NCBI RefSeq assembly: GCF_963662255.1
Contig: NC_085068.1
Span: 1,860,001 to 1,924,000 of the forward strand
DNA: 64,000 nucleotides
Direction: 5' to 3'
DNA from: Cinclus cinclus
Lineage: Eukaryota; Chordata; Aves; Passeriformes; Cinclidae
Shown here: piece after piece, positions 13,350-24,893 of the stretch
How the letters are laid out: every line of letters starts with the position of its first letter
Numbering within the stretch: position 1 is the first letter of the stretch
Program-made: the position numbers and the translations under genes
Notes under the pieces: generated by a model
Told to the model about the DNA's origin: nothing
The model's input: the letters and a program-made list of their open reading frames with translations, nothing else
The model's database searches: none

Positions 13350-16300
13350 GTAAGTTCCAAGGTTTCTCTAGGCAGGTATTTTGTATTTGATATGGTGAGA
13401 AACACAAACTCGTATCTAGGGTCCCCTGATGGATTTAAAATTTTGGGAATTATCTGTGTTTCCTATTTTGGGTTGGAAACGGAAGTGATTTCTATCCCAG
13501 TGGCTGGTACCTTGTGGATCCATAGAGGATGTGTCCTTCAGCTGGTTGGATATTACCTACATTTGAAATAAGGTGGTTCTAAGATGGAAGATTTCCTTTG
13601 GCCAGCATCGAATTGGAGTTACTCTTTTCTAGAAGTAGCGATCCCATTTCTTGGATAATATTAAGGCCTTGCTGGATGTATCTCTGCTGCCAGATGGAGC
13701 TATGTTACTCTACAACATGTGGTGAAGTTCTCTGTGGAGTATCTTCGGAATACTAGAACCTAGAATTCGATGAAAGCTTCATGTCTAGCTCTCAGTTCTC
13801 ACTATACGCAGCGGGTATGTTAATTGGATTGTCACCACAAAATTCATAGTAGACTTTAATGATGCACCCCTTGGATTCTACCGACAACACTTGGCCGTGG
13901 AAATAACGCTTGGATGGAGAAGACTGAAGGCAGCTTGTGATGGTTCCATTTTGGATCTACATAATTTCCAAGTTATTGGGATTATTCTTTCTGATGGTAT
14001 TGGCAAAAAGAGATGACGGACATTATTAAATTTTGGAAATTATAGTTTATTTCTTTTTTAAAGCTGGGATAAGAACTACTGCCTTGAATTTATTGGATGG
14101 TATACAGTCAAGACGCCAGTAGCCATGGGGAGTGGATTACTGTCTAGTCTTTTAAAAAGCTCTCTGCTGCTCCACATTAAACATACTTTAGCTTTAAGGA
14201 CGTGGTGCTAATACCCGTTTGTGGATACACCAGTGAGAAGTGACTGGGCTGGATGGTTACCAAGGCGGCCAGAGGATGCCTGCTGGCAGCAGCGTGAGGG
14301 GCCTCGGGGGATCTTCTGCCAGCTCCTTGATTCAGACTTAGGGCTGGAAATTAAAATTATGGATCTATTTAAGAACCTTCTGTCTCAAGAAAGAAGTCTG
14401 GGGGTTTCAGAGTTACGGTTTCAGTCTGGGACTACTTCGGTCCAGTGGAATTTTTTTTTTTGTGTCTTGTCGCTAAGATTTTTTTTTTCTTGTTGGTTCA
14501 TCTAAAATATCATTTGACACCCTTGCCCATTAAGAAGGTGGATTACCCCTGTAAGAGGGGCCAAAATTGGGGAAGTTATGTTCACAATTCTCTCCCTAGA
14601 TTTAATTGGGAATATAGGTCGTGTTTCCACACTTGGAAAAGGTTGGTATGTCCTGCCCTGTGTATATTAGCCCCTCTCCTAACCCAAGTCAAACCCTCTC
14701 TTTCCACTAACTCCAGTAGCACTTAGTACTAATAGATAAATGAAGAAAGCACTGTAGGCAGTAGCTGTTCAGCTCTGCTTCCTCTGTCTGTCTTCTGTGT
14801 CCTTCTCATGGATAAGGATTTGTTCTTTCTGTCAGCTCTGTAGCAGTAACCTCTAGAAAATACTGCTTTTTCTCTGACCTCATTAAATCAGCTCTCACTG
14901 ATTAACACTTTGTAGGATGCTAAATGCAAACATTTGTAAAATTGTTGATCTTGGCCCTTCAAAAGGGGGAAAAAAGAACCAAAACAGAGACACATTTCTG
15001 TGCCAGATTCTGAAATAGCTTTCAAAATTCCATTGTTGCGAGCAAATGGTAATGGAAACAGAAACGCAACAGTGAATTTCAAGCAGATGTAAAAGTTAAT
15101 GACATTCTCTTGCACTGGCTAAGTAGTTTTTTGTATATAATTTGAGAGAAAATATGCAGGCAAGATGTGAGGGAGCCCTATAGAAAGGTTAGTATGAATC
15201 ACAACTTAACAACAGAGAGTGAATATATTGAGAGGATTAAGGATCTAGTGATTCATTGGAGAAGGAATGGAAGGAACTTCCTGAGATGCTAATCGAATAA
15301 AGATTCAAATCCCATTTTCAATTTATAAAAGATCCCTGAAATATTTCTGCCATTTGAACTAGAACTGTGATGCAGGGGAGGAGGAGGCACAAGTCAGAAT
15401 TGGGTTATCAGGATTCAGGGGATTGAAGTGACACAGATTCTGAAGGAAGAAGCTGAGAGAGAAGGCTGGGAAAAAAAAAAGGTTGAAATGTCCTTCATAA
15501 GATGGATAATTAATTTTTTAATTAATTTTGGCTGCCCAGACATATTTAGAATTTTAGAAGTATATTTTAAATGTTCAAAATAACCATTCTGGATCTTCCA
15601 TTTTTGTGGATGTAGCAAAGATGTACCATTCTGGTACTTGTCTAAATTGAAATACTCAACTATTTGTATTGTTCCTTTATCTATCAGTTTTACTGTCTCT
15701 TTATTAGAGAGATCACACTAATTCAGATCACTGAGCCTTTCTCAATTTAAAATGCTTGAAACACTGAAATGAACTGGACTGTAGCTGCTGGAAAGCAGCA
15801 GCTTGTGCAGATAGAAATTCTGTGATTGCAGCAACAGCAGCAGTTGCAACAAAACCACCACCTAAAAAAATTAGATTCCCAGTCCTTGTGTAGGGTCTTG
15901 GTATGTTCTGGGGACCTGCATCCTTGCAGTTCCAGCATTAATAATGGAGATGTTTCTTTAGCATCCACAGCTTTTAAAATGAGTGTAGCAATCTGGTAAA
16001 AGCAAAAATTCCCTCTAAGAGGGTGAAATATTTTAGAACAGCAACAAGAAATCCCTTAATTTTCTGGGAATTCTCTATGGGTTATGCCACCCCTTTTGGA
16101 AGCAGCTTCTTACCTCTGGGTCATGCTTTGCATGGAGGCTTTCATGGCTATAGCCCCATTTGTGATGCCATTTTTGCAGAAGGATAATTACAGGAGCTCC
16201 AGTAATTAACAAATTTTGAAAAAAAAAAATTTTTGAAGCTCTTAAGCAAAAATGGAGTGAAAAAGAAGTTGTTAATGGCGATGTCCACAAAGTTTTTCTT

Positions 16301-16629
16301 GTTCACAGAATTTAAAAGAAAAAGAACAACTGAAATGAGGATTCTGCATGGAAAGGCAGAAATTTTTTTCCTGTGTGGGCAAGTTGCTGGTCATGAAAGC
16401 TCCATATTGTGATTAAACCAAAATGATTGCTCAGCTTGATCGTATACAAATATAACTTTGGAGTCAAGTAAAATGATTTGAAGTTTGTCATTGCTTGATA
16501 GGTTATTGCTGGTTAGTGGAGAAGCAGTCACAGCAAGAAGTTGAGTGCTGCCATGAATGTTTGCATGATTTGCTTTTAGTTGTGCTTGCCCCTTTCTGAT
16601 ACAATATTTTTCCACCTTCCCAAATGCAG
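13350..16629 (+). other. SPEN: SPEN intron 2
   Basis: GTAAGT...GCAG intron of 3.28 kb. The first ~1.3 kb looks unlike ordinary intron (see the separate entry). The rest (about 14,730-16,620) is AT-rich with short A and T runs and no recognised repeat or gene. Confidence 0.9.
13400..14700. other. Candidate conserved non-coding block after exon 2
   Basis: A stretch with moderate GC but many retained CpG (for example in 13609-13650, 13747-13770, 13806-13812, 13880-13930 and 14260-14310), almost no simple repeat, and no transposon I recognise. All frames are interrupted, so it is not coding. Retained CpG and high complexity beside a slowly evolving exon suggest constraint. Conservation itself was not measured. 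Confidence 0.3.
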
Positions 16630-17106
16630 GGCTTCAGATAACAGGGAGCGTGCTTATGAACATAGTGCCTATGGACACCATGAGCGGGGGACAGGCGGAT
16701 TTGATCGGACAAGACATTATGATCAGGATTACTATAGAGACCCTCGGGAGCGGACCTTACAACACGGGCTCTATTACACTTCCCGGAGCCGAAGTCCAAA
16801 CCGTTTTGACACTCACGACCCCCGATATGAACCTAGGGCCCGGGAGCAGTTTACATTACCCAGTGTGGTACACAGGGATATCTACAGGGATGACATTACA
16901 CGGGAGGTACGAGGCAGAAGGCCGGAGCGGAACTACCAGCACAGCCGGAGCCGGTCACCGCACTCGTCGCAGTCCAGGACACAGTCCCCGCAGCGCCTGG
17001 CCAGCCAGACTGCCCGGCCCGCCCGCTCCCCCAGCGGCAGCGGCTCCCGGAGCAGATCCTCCAGCAGCGACTCCCTCAGCAGCAGCAGCAGTACCAGCAG
17101 TGACAG
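16630..17106 (+). CDS. SPEN: SPEN exon 3 (RS-rich linker between RRM1 and RRM2)
   Basis: Encodes residues 135-294, a low-complexity segment rich in Arg, Tyr, Ser and Asp. Its segments include an HHERGTGGFDRTRHYDQDYY-type stretch, YTSRSRSPNRF, then SRSRSPHSSQSR and a Ser-rich tail of SGSGSRSRSSSSD type. Such RS stretches are typical of nuclear RNA-processing proteins and are likely phosphorylated and disordered. The acceptor is AAATGCAG at 16622-16629. The donor is ACAG|GTAGGT at 17107, in the middle of a Ser codon, so the poly-Ser tract is interrupted by the 20-kb intron 3 and resumes in exon 4. Close to recalled human sequence, with small differences such as Thr for Ala/Asn at a few positions. 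Confidence 0.96.
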
Positions 17107-17949
17107 GTAGGTCCCTGTGCCATGGGCTGTGCGGGTCATTTTCCGAGGAGTTGCTCTGTGGCAGAGCTTTGGTTGTTGATGTAGAAGTGAACTGGAATGA
17201 AACGTAAAAAGGCTCAGTTGGCACTAGGGGTTCCAAGGGGAATGCTGGTGCTATTGTTCGTTATTTTCCATGGTGGATCCATTCAGCGTCCATAAGATGG
17301 ATGTGTGGAGCAGGAATGTGGAGACACAGGGCCTTGCTGCCTGTGTGCCTTGAGAATGGGGTCACTTTTATTTGCTTCAGTGAGAGAGAAGGTAGATTTT
17401 AAGGTCAGCTACTTTTTACAGACCACACTTCAACATACTTTGGGAAATGATGAGTGGTATTGTTCTGTTTCTTCTTGTTCCCTGACACCACTGACATTCT
17501 CAAGGTGGATTTGTCACCTTCTCATTTTTCCCCCTGCTGCCTCACAGCAAAAATTGTAGACTTGGAAGAATTAAAAGAAAATAAACCAAGTTTGCAATTC
17601 CTGGGGATGTGTTTCTCATGTCCTTGGTTTTGCAATCGCTTTGTATTTGCATAGCTTTGCAAAATACCTACAGGGAAGGTGTTAGAAAATCACTGATTTT
17701 TTTAAAATAATTTTTAAATTCATGTTGAAGTGCCTCTCTGATACTTGGTCTTTTAAGAGTAAATTCACCCTAGGAGTGGAAACCACAAAGCTATGGTTGC
17801 ACCCATAAATGTTTTATGCTCTTTGGTGAAGAGCTCTGCTCTTCAGGAGAGTTTGCAGAGTTGGCAATGTTTCCTTTGTTTACCAGGTCTTTTCTAAAAC
17901 TGAAAATACTCATTAAGTAAATAAGTGTATCAGTAGTGTGTTCAATTTC

Positions 17950-18236
17950 ACAAAGGCCTGGAGTGACAGGACAGGGGGAAATGGCTTCCCACTGCCAGAG
18001 GCAGGGTTAGATGGGATATTGGGAAGAAATTCCTCCCTGTGAGGGTGGGGAGGCCCTGGCACAGGGTGCCCACAGCAGTTGTGGTTGCCCTGGTGTCCCT
18101 GGCAGTGTTCAAGGCCAGGTTGGACAGTGGGGCTTAGAGCAGCCTGCGATAGTGGAAGGTGTCCCTGCCCATGGCAGGGGGTGGAGGTAGGTGAACTATA
18201 AGGTCCCTCCCAACCTGTTCTAGGATTCTGTGATTA
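17950..18236 (+). mobile_element. CR1 LINE 3' end
   Basis: Sense-orientation CR1 3' terminus: ACAAAGGCCTGGAGTGACAG, then GGCCCTGGCACAGGGTGCCC, GTGTCCCTGGCAGTGTTCAAGGC, a CCTGCCCATGGCAGGGGGTGGA segment, and the end CTCCCAACCTGTTCTAGGATTCTGTGATT. Truncated to about 290 bp. Confidence 0.92.
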
Positions 18237-20413
18237 TCACTGTGCATGGAGTTCTACCACTGGCAGAACTCTCTGACCAAGGGAATTATTTTCACAAAAC
18301 CTTAACCTTGAATGTTGAACCTTCTGGAAGGGTGAGATGGGCTGACACCCATGGAGAGTGCACAGAAGACAAGATGAGGAAATCAGTGTCTCCTCTTCTG
18401 ATTGCCCCACCACCTCATGTCTAAGGAATCATGCAAGGATTTATTTACTTCTTTTAATTACTGTTTTCTTTTCCTGGATTTAGAAATCCAGGTCTTGTCT
18501 TGGCTGGAGAGCAGGTGAAGATTTAAGACTTTTAGGCTGCTTTAAGCACTTGTTTATTTCCAACACCTCTCTCAATGAGAGCTTAATGCTTGAATAGAGA
18601 TAATTCTTTGTCAAAGATTTTTCACACTTACTACAGCTCAGAAAAATCTCTGAGATTTCCAGAGGTCTCAAAAAATCCTAGAGAAAATGGATTGAAAGGA
18701 GGGCTGGTTACATTTAAGATTTCATTAAAAAAATCTCAAGCAAGGGAAAAAGGAAAAAATCTCTACTGGTGCTTCTCTGCTCCTTGTGGAATGAGAAAGG
18801 CGTCCAAGAAACTCGTAATATTTATAAAATGTCATTGTTGGGATGTTGAGGTGGGATGAAATCCTGTTCTGAATTTGAGAGGACTAAATATGATCCCACT
18901 GGAACCAAGTTTTAAGATTTAATGAGAAGAAAAACAGCATCTGCTGTGCTTGAGCATTTCATTTTCTTGGCAATTTCTAGCTGTAGTAATGGAAAAACAG
19001 ACAATACTCTGGGAGGAAATAAAACACTTTTTTCTTATTAATACAATAAAATCAAACTCAGTCGAGCAAGTAATAGAATCTGGTGAATTGTATATATAAT
19101 TTTGAAGGATCAGAAAAGAGTTTTACATGTTTCTCAGTAATCAGATAATAATAAAAATTTAACCCTCTCTATTTTGGGAAGCAAAACCCCATCTGGCCTT
19201 GAAGTCTTGCAAAGTTCAAGTGTTCCATTTTCAACACACTTTGAATTTAGCCATGTAAATATTAATGTCCTGTTCGTGAGCAAAAGCTGCCTCACCCCCT
19301 TTTCCTTGGTTCAGTGCTTCCACTTACTGTGTAATATATCCAGTTTCATTTGTCTGGAGAATAATTACTGCCTGCAAGTTCCATGGTGGTCTCGGATTTT
19401 AGCAAGCTGGAGATTCTCTTGCGGCTTTTTTATAAGTTGAAATGGTCAATTTTGTGAGGCCATAGTGTTATGAAGGTCTTAATGACAGTGCATTCTTCTG
19501 AAATTTAAGAACTTGGGTCACTCCAGTCTGGTCCTGTTGGTCTCAGCTTGCAGAGTTGTGTTCCCTGCCCTGGGGAGTGTTTGGGACACAGGTGGATGAG
19601 AACTCCATGCCACAGGCACTGTCCTTCAGGAGGTGTGAAAAAGCAGGAGAAAGGTGGTGAAGGAGAAGTTTGGTTTCTTTGCTTGTGGTTTTCAGGTACT
19701 GTGTGAAGTAAATAACACTGATTAAATGGAATGGACTTTCCTGAATTATATTGAAGAAACACGATCCACTTGCTTTAAAATAAAAAAAAAATCCAAAAAA
19801 GCCTTTATCTTGTAAAGATTCAGAGTTAGTTGTGTTGGATCACAACTAAACTTTGCTTTAAATTGCTCTTTGGAGGCCTTTGCAGGCAACGGAGCTGCAA
19901 GGGAGTAATTTAGAAACTAAAATCAGAAAGAACATACTAAAAATAACCAGTATTCTCTGAAGCCATGCTTTATTTGGAGTGTTTTGTGGCCTCTCAGAAG
20001 TTGCCTGCTGAGTTGAGGTGAGGAAGCTGGTAGATGTGGATGGTTCCTGCATGGATTTGAGAAGGAACTTGTGTTTTGAAGTCTTTTTTAGTGTGAGATT
20101 GCTCATTCCCCACCCATATTGTGGAAAAGGGTTGAGTTTTTTTTTTTTTTATCACCTCGAAAGAATAAAAAAGCCCTTGAAAATGATGATTTGCCACCAC
20201 CAGAAGCTTCTGTTTCTCTGTTTTGGTGATTCAGACAGACACCACAAATGATGTATTAGCAAACATATTTTCTGTACCATGTCATGGAAGAAGCTGGCTC
20301 TGGATGGAAGCTGGGTGATCCCAGAGGAAGCAAACCAGATTTTGCTTGTGCCCTGCCCAATCTCCTGGAAACATCCCCCCTGCTGTTTTTTGTTTGCTTG
20401 TTTGTTTTTTTTG

Positions 20414-20429
20414 GTGTGTGTGTGTGTGT
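20414..20429. repeat. (TG)n microsatellite
   Basis: Seven to eight TG units directly after a T-rich TTTG segment. Confidence 0.95.
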
Positions 20430-22309
20430 AGAAAATGCCCTTTTCTAGGCTGCTTATCGAGGTGTTCTAATGGGCTAAAAATAATTTCTGGGCTTTTTGA
20501 CTCCGTTTTGTAATGTCAAATCATCAAATGGCCTGACGTGTCTCTTGCTGCTCCATGTGTTAGTGATTTTTCTTTTTTTTAAAGCTTTGCTGCTGAACTA
20601 CCCAACACTGAGAGTGAAGCATTTCGCTCCTAAAATCCTTGTTGGGATAGGGTTTGAATTAATTTATGAGATCCCAGGCAGAAGTGTTTGATTTCCTGTA
20701 GGTGATGTCCAGGCTCTGAAAGCATGAACACAACAAGTGTTCAATCTGCAGATAAGCAACCCATGATTTTCCTTGGCCTTTATTTTTTAAGAGTGCTTAT
20801 TCAGTTGTCTGTGGAGGATGCTGGGCGATTTACCAGTTAAATGAATAATTTCCTATAGTGTGTAATGTAGTCACCTTTAATTTATTTTTAAGAGTGTTTA
20901 TTTGGTTGTCTCATCTCCAGGATGCTGGAGCTGCTGATGAACAATTAGTTAGATCACCATTTCTTTATAGCTTGTAATGTGAAATCAGTATTGTGAAATT
21001 AAAAGAGCATTTTCAGCTTAGATACAACACTGGGTTTTATATTCACCAAGATCTACGTGAGCATAGTTATTCTAGTCTTCCCAAAATCAAGAAATGGGAA
21101 GAAGTTGCACTTCCAGATATTTGAAAAGGGAATTTTTTTTTGTAATTCTGATAGCTGTATTAAAAGCTCTCATGACAAGTGGGCAAGGAATAAGGTAATT
21201 AAAGATTGGTTTTAATTTTACATTTCTCTGTGATTAAATTCTTTTTGGAGCAAGGAATTACCATTGGAATGGACTGTATGTGTGTCTTAACATTGAAATA
21301 AACTGATGAAAAATACTGCCAAGAGAATTTTAATCATGGGAAAAACAGGCTCCCTGAAACCCCCTGTGTATTTTATTTAGTCAGGGACTTTCCTACCCTG
21401 TTTCAACAACTGAAGTGAAAGTAGAAAAAAGTGAGTTTTATTTTCATTACGTAGTGCAAATCTTTCTCTGCCATTGTCTTCATCTCCTCCTTCCTTTATA
21501 GTCTGCTGCCAGAAGCGATGAATCACTGACTTAGCTGGGATTTGGGATTTTCAGTGTGTTTGGATATGCCTGTGCTGAGGACAGATGGAAAACCAGGACA
21601 AATGAGGTTAAACGTAGCTGTTTAGTCTTTATTGAAGCACCTGAGAGATGGCTTTTGTCGAAGTTAAATAATTCAACATACATTTGGTAGAGATGAGCTG
21701 AAAATTTTTAATCTCTTCTGGTGGAACGATAGGGTTGAGCAGGCTGGTGTTGGTATGGGAGAAGAATTAGGTTAAGATTTATTAAAGAAAATTAAAATAA
21801 TTTCTTAGAGTAGGAAGCCCTTTCCATTACACAAGGAAACACTAAATCCTGCCAGTCAGGTGAAGCACCTCATCCTTACATTTTGTTCACATAAACTCAT
21901 GTGCTGCTTTAATGTTCTGTGTGGCAAAATGTGAATTAGGGAGAGGAAAATTTAAAAAAAAAACAAACCTCAGATACTCGCAAGTTTTTGTTACCAATTG
22001 TCGAGCGTTTTCACTTTGTTCTTTCTTGTGTTTCTGCTCGTGTCAGACTGTGCTGCTGCTCAGCTAAATATAACCGAGACCATCCTTTAAACTTGGCTTT
22101 TCTTACCCATGGGACTGTATCGGGTTTCTTGATATTGAGCACAAGGCAGAACGTTTTCAGGTGGCTTTGGAGAGATTATAATAAAGAAAGGAAACCTTTA
22201 TACTCGAGATATACTGAAAAAGACGTACCTATGCATATGTAACCACATAAATAGATTATTCTGTGGGAAAAAAAATAACGTGATATATCAAAGTTCTCCT
22301 CACGGATGG

Positions 22310-22770
22310 TGAAGAAATGGTGCCTTCGGCGCCCTTGGGAGGGAGCGGCCGCAGCCCGCTCGTCCCTCAGCCTCTCGCCCCAGCTGCTGACAGCCCGCAT
22401 TGCCTCAGCCCTGAACTCGGCAATAATCTATTAAAAATGTGCGTTGCATAATAAGGTTTTTATCTCGTTCCGAAACCCCGCCGCTTTCCCTCGCCTCACA
22501 GCCGGCGGAGCGCGCCCACCGCTGTAATGGTGGCGCGGCCGCGGTGCCGCCTCACCCGGCTCTTTCGGGGCGGGGAAAGCGGGTGGTTTTTTGGGAGAAA
22601 GCGGGTGTCTTTTTGGGGGAAAGCGGGTGTTCCGCCGCCGCGCTGCCCCGGCGGGTGGGGGGCGGTTGTTTGCGCTGAAAACCGGTCTGAGCCGGCGGGA
22701 GCCGGCCGGGGCCGCCGCGCCGCCCCCGGGGCGGGGCCGCCCGAGCCCCGCGGAAAAACGACGCGATTGC
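22310..22770. promoter_or_regulatory. Intronic CpG island with GC boxes
   Basis: The most CpG-dense part of the window, bracketed by AT-rich intron. It contains two GC boxes (GGGGCGGGGA at 22567-22576 and GGGGCGGGGC at 22728-22737), many GCGC and CCGCCG units, and a three-copy repeat of about 23-25 bp with core GGGAAAGCGGGTG (about 22570-22635). Open frames exist in it on both strands but are compositional and show no protein family. It could be an alternative internal SPEN promoter, whose transcripts would lack RRM1 and the first RS segment, or the promoter of an antisense RNA. No transcript evidence is visible. Confidence 0.5.
22570..22635 (+). repeat. Three-copy GGGAAAGCGGGTG tandem repeat in CpG island
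   Basis: Three direct copies of a G-rich unit of about 23-25 bp, GGGGAAAGCGGGTG followed by a T run, with small differences between copies. Confidence 0.85.
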
Positions 22771-22773
22771 CAC

Positions 22774-22774
<1 letters not shown>

Positions 22775-22812
<38 letters not shown>
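22775..22812. repeat. Poly(A) run, 38 bases
   Basis: Uninterrupted A tract directly bordering the CpG island, followed by the palindromic GGCGCC. It could be the tail of an old retroposed insertion or a length-unstable homopolymer. The exact length is uncertain because such runs sequence poorly. Confidence 0.9.
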
Positions 22813-22815
<3 letters not shown>

Positions 22816-24842
22816 GCCTTTTAAATAATAAAATATAATTCCTCCCCCACCTTAGCACTGGGGTAGCTCTCCGTCCTGCGTGAAGGTCTTCCCTTCACAT
22901 AGCGCAGGGAAATGAAGTAGCAGAGCCTGTTGCAGAGCCAGCTCTGAGGGGGAAAACCACCCTCTCTCCCTCTCAGCCAACTTCAGGTCGTTATTCATTT
23001 TTTAAAACCTTAAATGCTCTGCCCGCTGTAGAATTTAAGCACTGCTTTCCTTGCTGTAGGAACCAGCCCCAGAAATCCTCCAAAAGGGCGGTTTTGGAGC
23101 CTGCCCCAACATCCTAATACCCCCTCTGCCGTGATTGGACACAATTTCAGAATAAAATAGAAATTCTGTCTTTGTTGGTCCCTCTGGGAGACCCCCTCCC
23201 CCCATATATATAAATAGACAATAAAATACTTTAAAACATTATAACCAAGAGAGGTTTTAATTTCTTTTTTATTTAGTACTTCATTTTCTTGGCATGAGCT
23301 GCCCGAAAAAGAGTGGACATTTGGCTGCAATTAATACCCCCCACCACTGCCAACTCCCAGTAATAGTTGGTAATTGCTGGTTCTAAACGACAGAGCAATT
23401 AAGCATCTTCCTAAATGTGCAGAAGTAGGTGTTTATCTAAATCTGGGCTGTCAGGCTTTGTTTCTGTGTCAGGGCCCAGCAGCTCAACTGCTGCTTTCTG
23501 AAAGTGCATTTGATTCTTTACAGGCAGAGAAAAAAAGTCTTTTTAAAAGTTGATTTCAGGAAAGGAGTCTTAAAATATATCATATTGTGGATGGGTGAAG
23601 TGGAAATTGCCCTAGAAAAATATTTCTGTTTTATTACTATGGTAACTGTTTTGATAATTTCAAATTATTTTATTGTTGTTAAAGAGATTATTATTATATC
23701 AGTGCTCTAAAGGTTTCTTGCAATGAGATCAGAATCTTTGCTAGAGAATATGAGGATTTGTGGCAGATGATTCCAGACCCTCTGGTGAGCTTGTCTTTTC
23801 CTCTGCTGGTGGAGAAAGATATGGGTGTGTGGGTATGTGTTAAAAATTATATTTTTAAGTCACCCCTGGACAGCTGCAGGTCTTTGGGAGTCAGTGTCTG
23901 GTGTGAGAATTCACAATTTCATGTCTTCTTAACATCCTTTCTTAAAAATAGTGGGAAAAACCTGAATTGTGTGGACAGCACTGCTCCTACCAGCACTGTG
24001 GGAGACTTTGGGCTATTCCTTAAGTCCGTGGGAGCCGCTAAAAATTGCTGTTTTCCCAAAGGTCAGGTGCTGTTGAATTGGGTTTGACTTTGGGGTTGTG
24101 CATGCGCTTATTAACAAAATGGTCACTTCTAATTGTGTTTTTAAGGCTTTGATTTCTTTCCAAGTATTTTGCTTAATCATCTTGAGTAGGCTGAGGGAAG
24201 GAAAGAATTAGCTGAGGTCAGGGAAGTTGAAGCTGCCCATGTTACTGCTCAGAAGCCAGGCTTAGTCTGAGGGATCCTGGAGGCAGGAAGAAATGTGTCT
24301 CATGTTCTCTTCCTGCTGCACACTGGGAGAACAAGGGGAAACCAACCCCAAGAAAGCCAAGGAAAACAGGGAAACGTGTGGTGCCATGGGCAGTGGTGGC
24401 TGCCTCCCTCTGCACAAGCTATCCAAATTCCCCTTTCTTTGGGAGACACACACAGCTCAGTTGCGAATCGTGGCTAAAATACATTAGGGGCATTGTAGTC
24501 TGGAAGTGCTTATCTGCAGCGATGGTGGAGTCAGACAGCTCAGATGGAGACACAGGCACCGCAGGCACCAGAGGTTGGGGAAAGGATCCCCATCGAACAG
24601 ACCTCTGGAATAAAGGGCAGTTTAATAATTTCTAATGAATTTTCACGTGGAGGGATGCATAGCAGAAGAGGAAGGCTGTAGTGAACACTTCTTGAAAAAA
24701 TACCAGTCATTACAATGATCAAAGGAAAAATCCAGCCACTGCCTGGGCTCAGTCATACATGTTCCAGTTAAAGCCTAGACACCACTTCCCTTTGGACTTG
24801 CAAATGCAGTGGTTTGTTGGAGATTTTTTGTTTGGTTGGTTG

Positions 24843-24893
24843 TTTTTGTTTGTTTGTTTGTTTGTTTGTTTGTTTGTTTGTTTGTTTGTTTTT
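24843..24893. repeat. (TTTG)n microsatellite
   Basis: About twelve TTTG units, flanked by related TTGGTTGGT and TTTTTG segments. Confidence 0.96.

Noticed and set aside
22496..22858. Open frames on both strands over the intron 3 CpG island
   Set aside because: They are Gly/Ala/Pro/Arg-rich products of GC composition running into a poly-Lys or poly-Phe stretch from the A run. No domain is visible.
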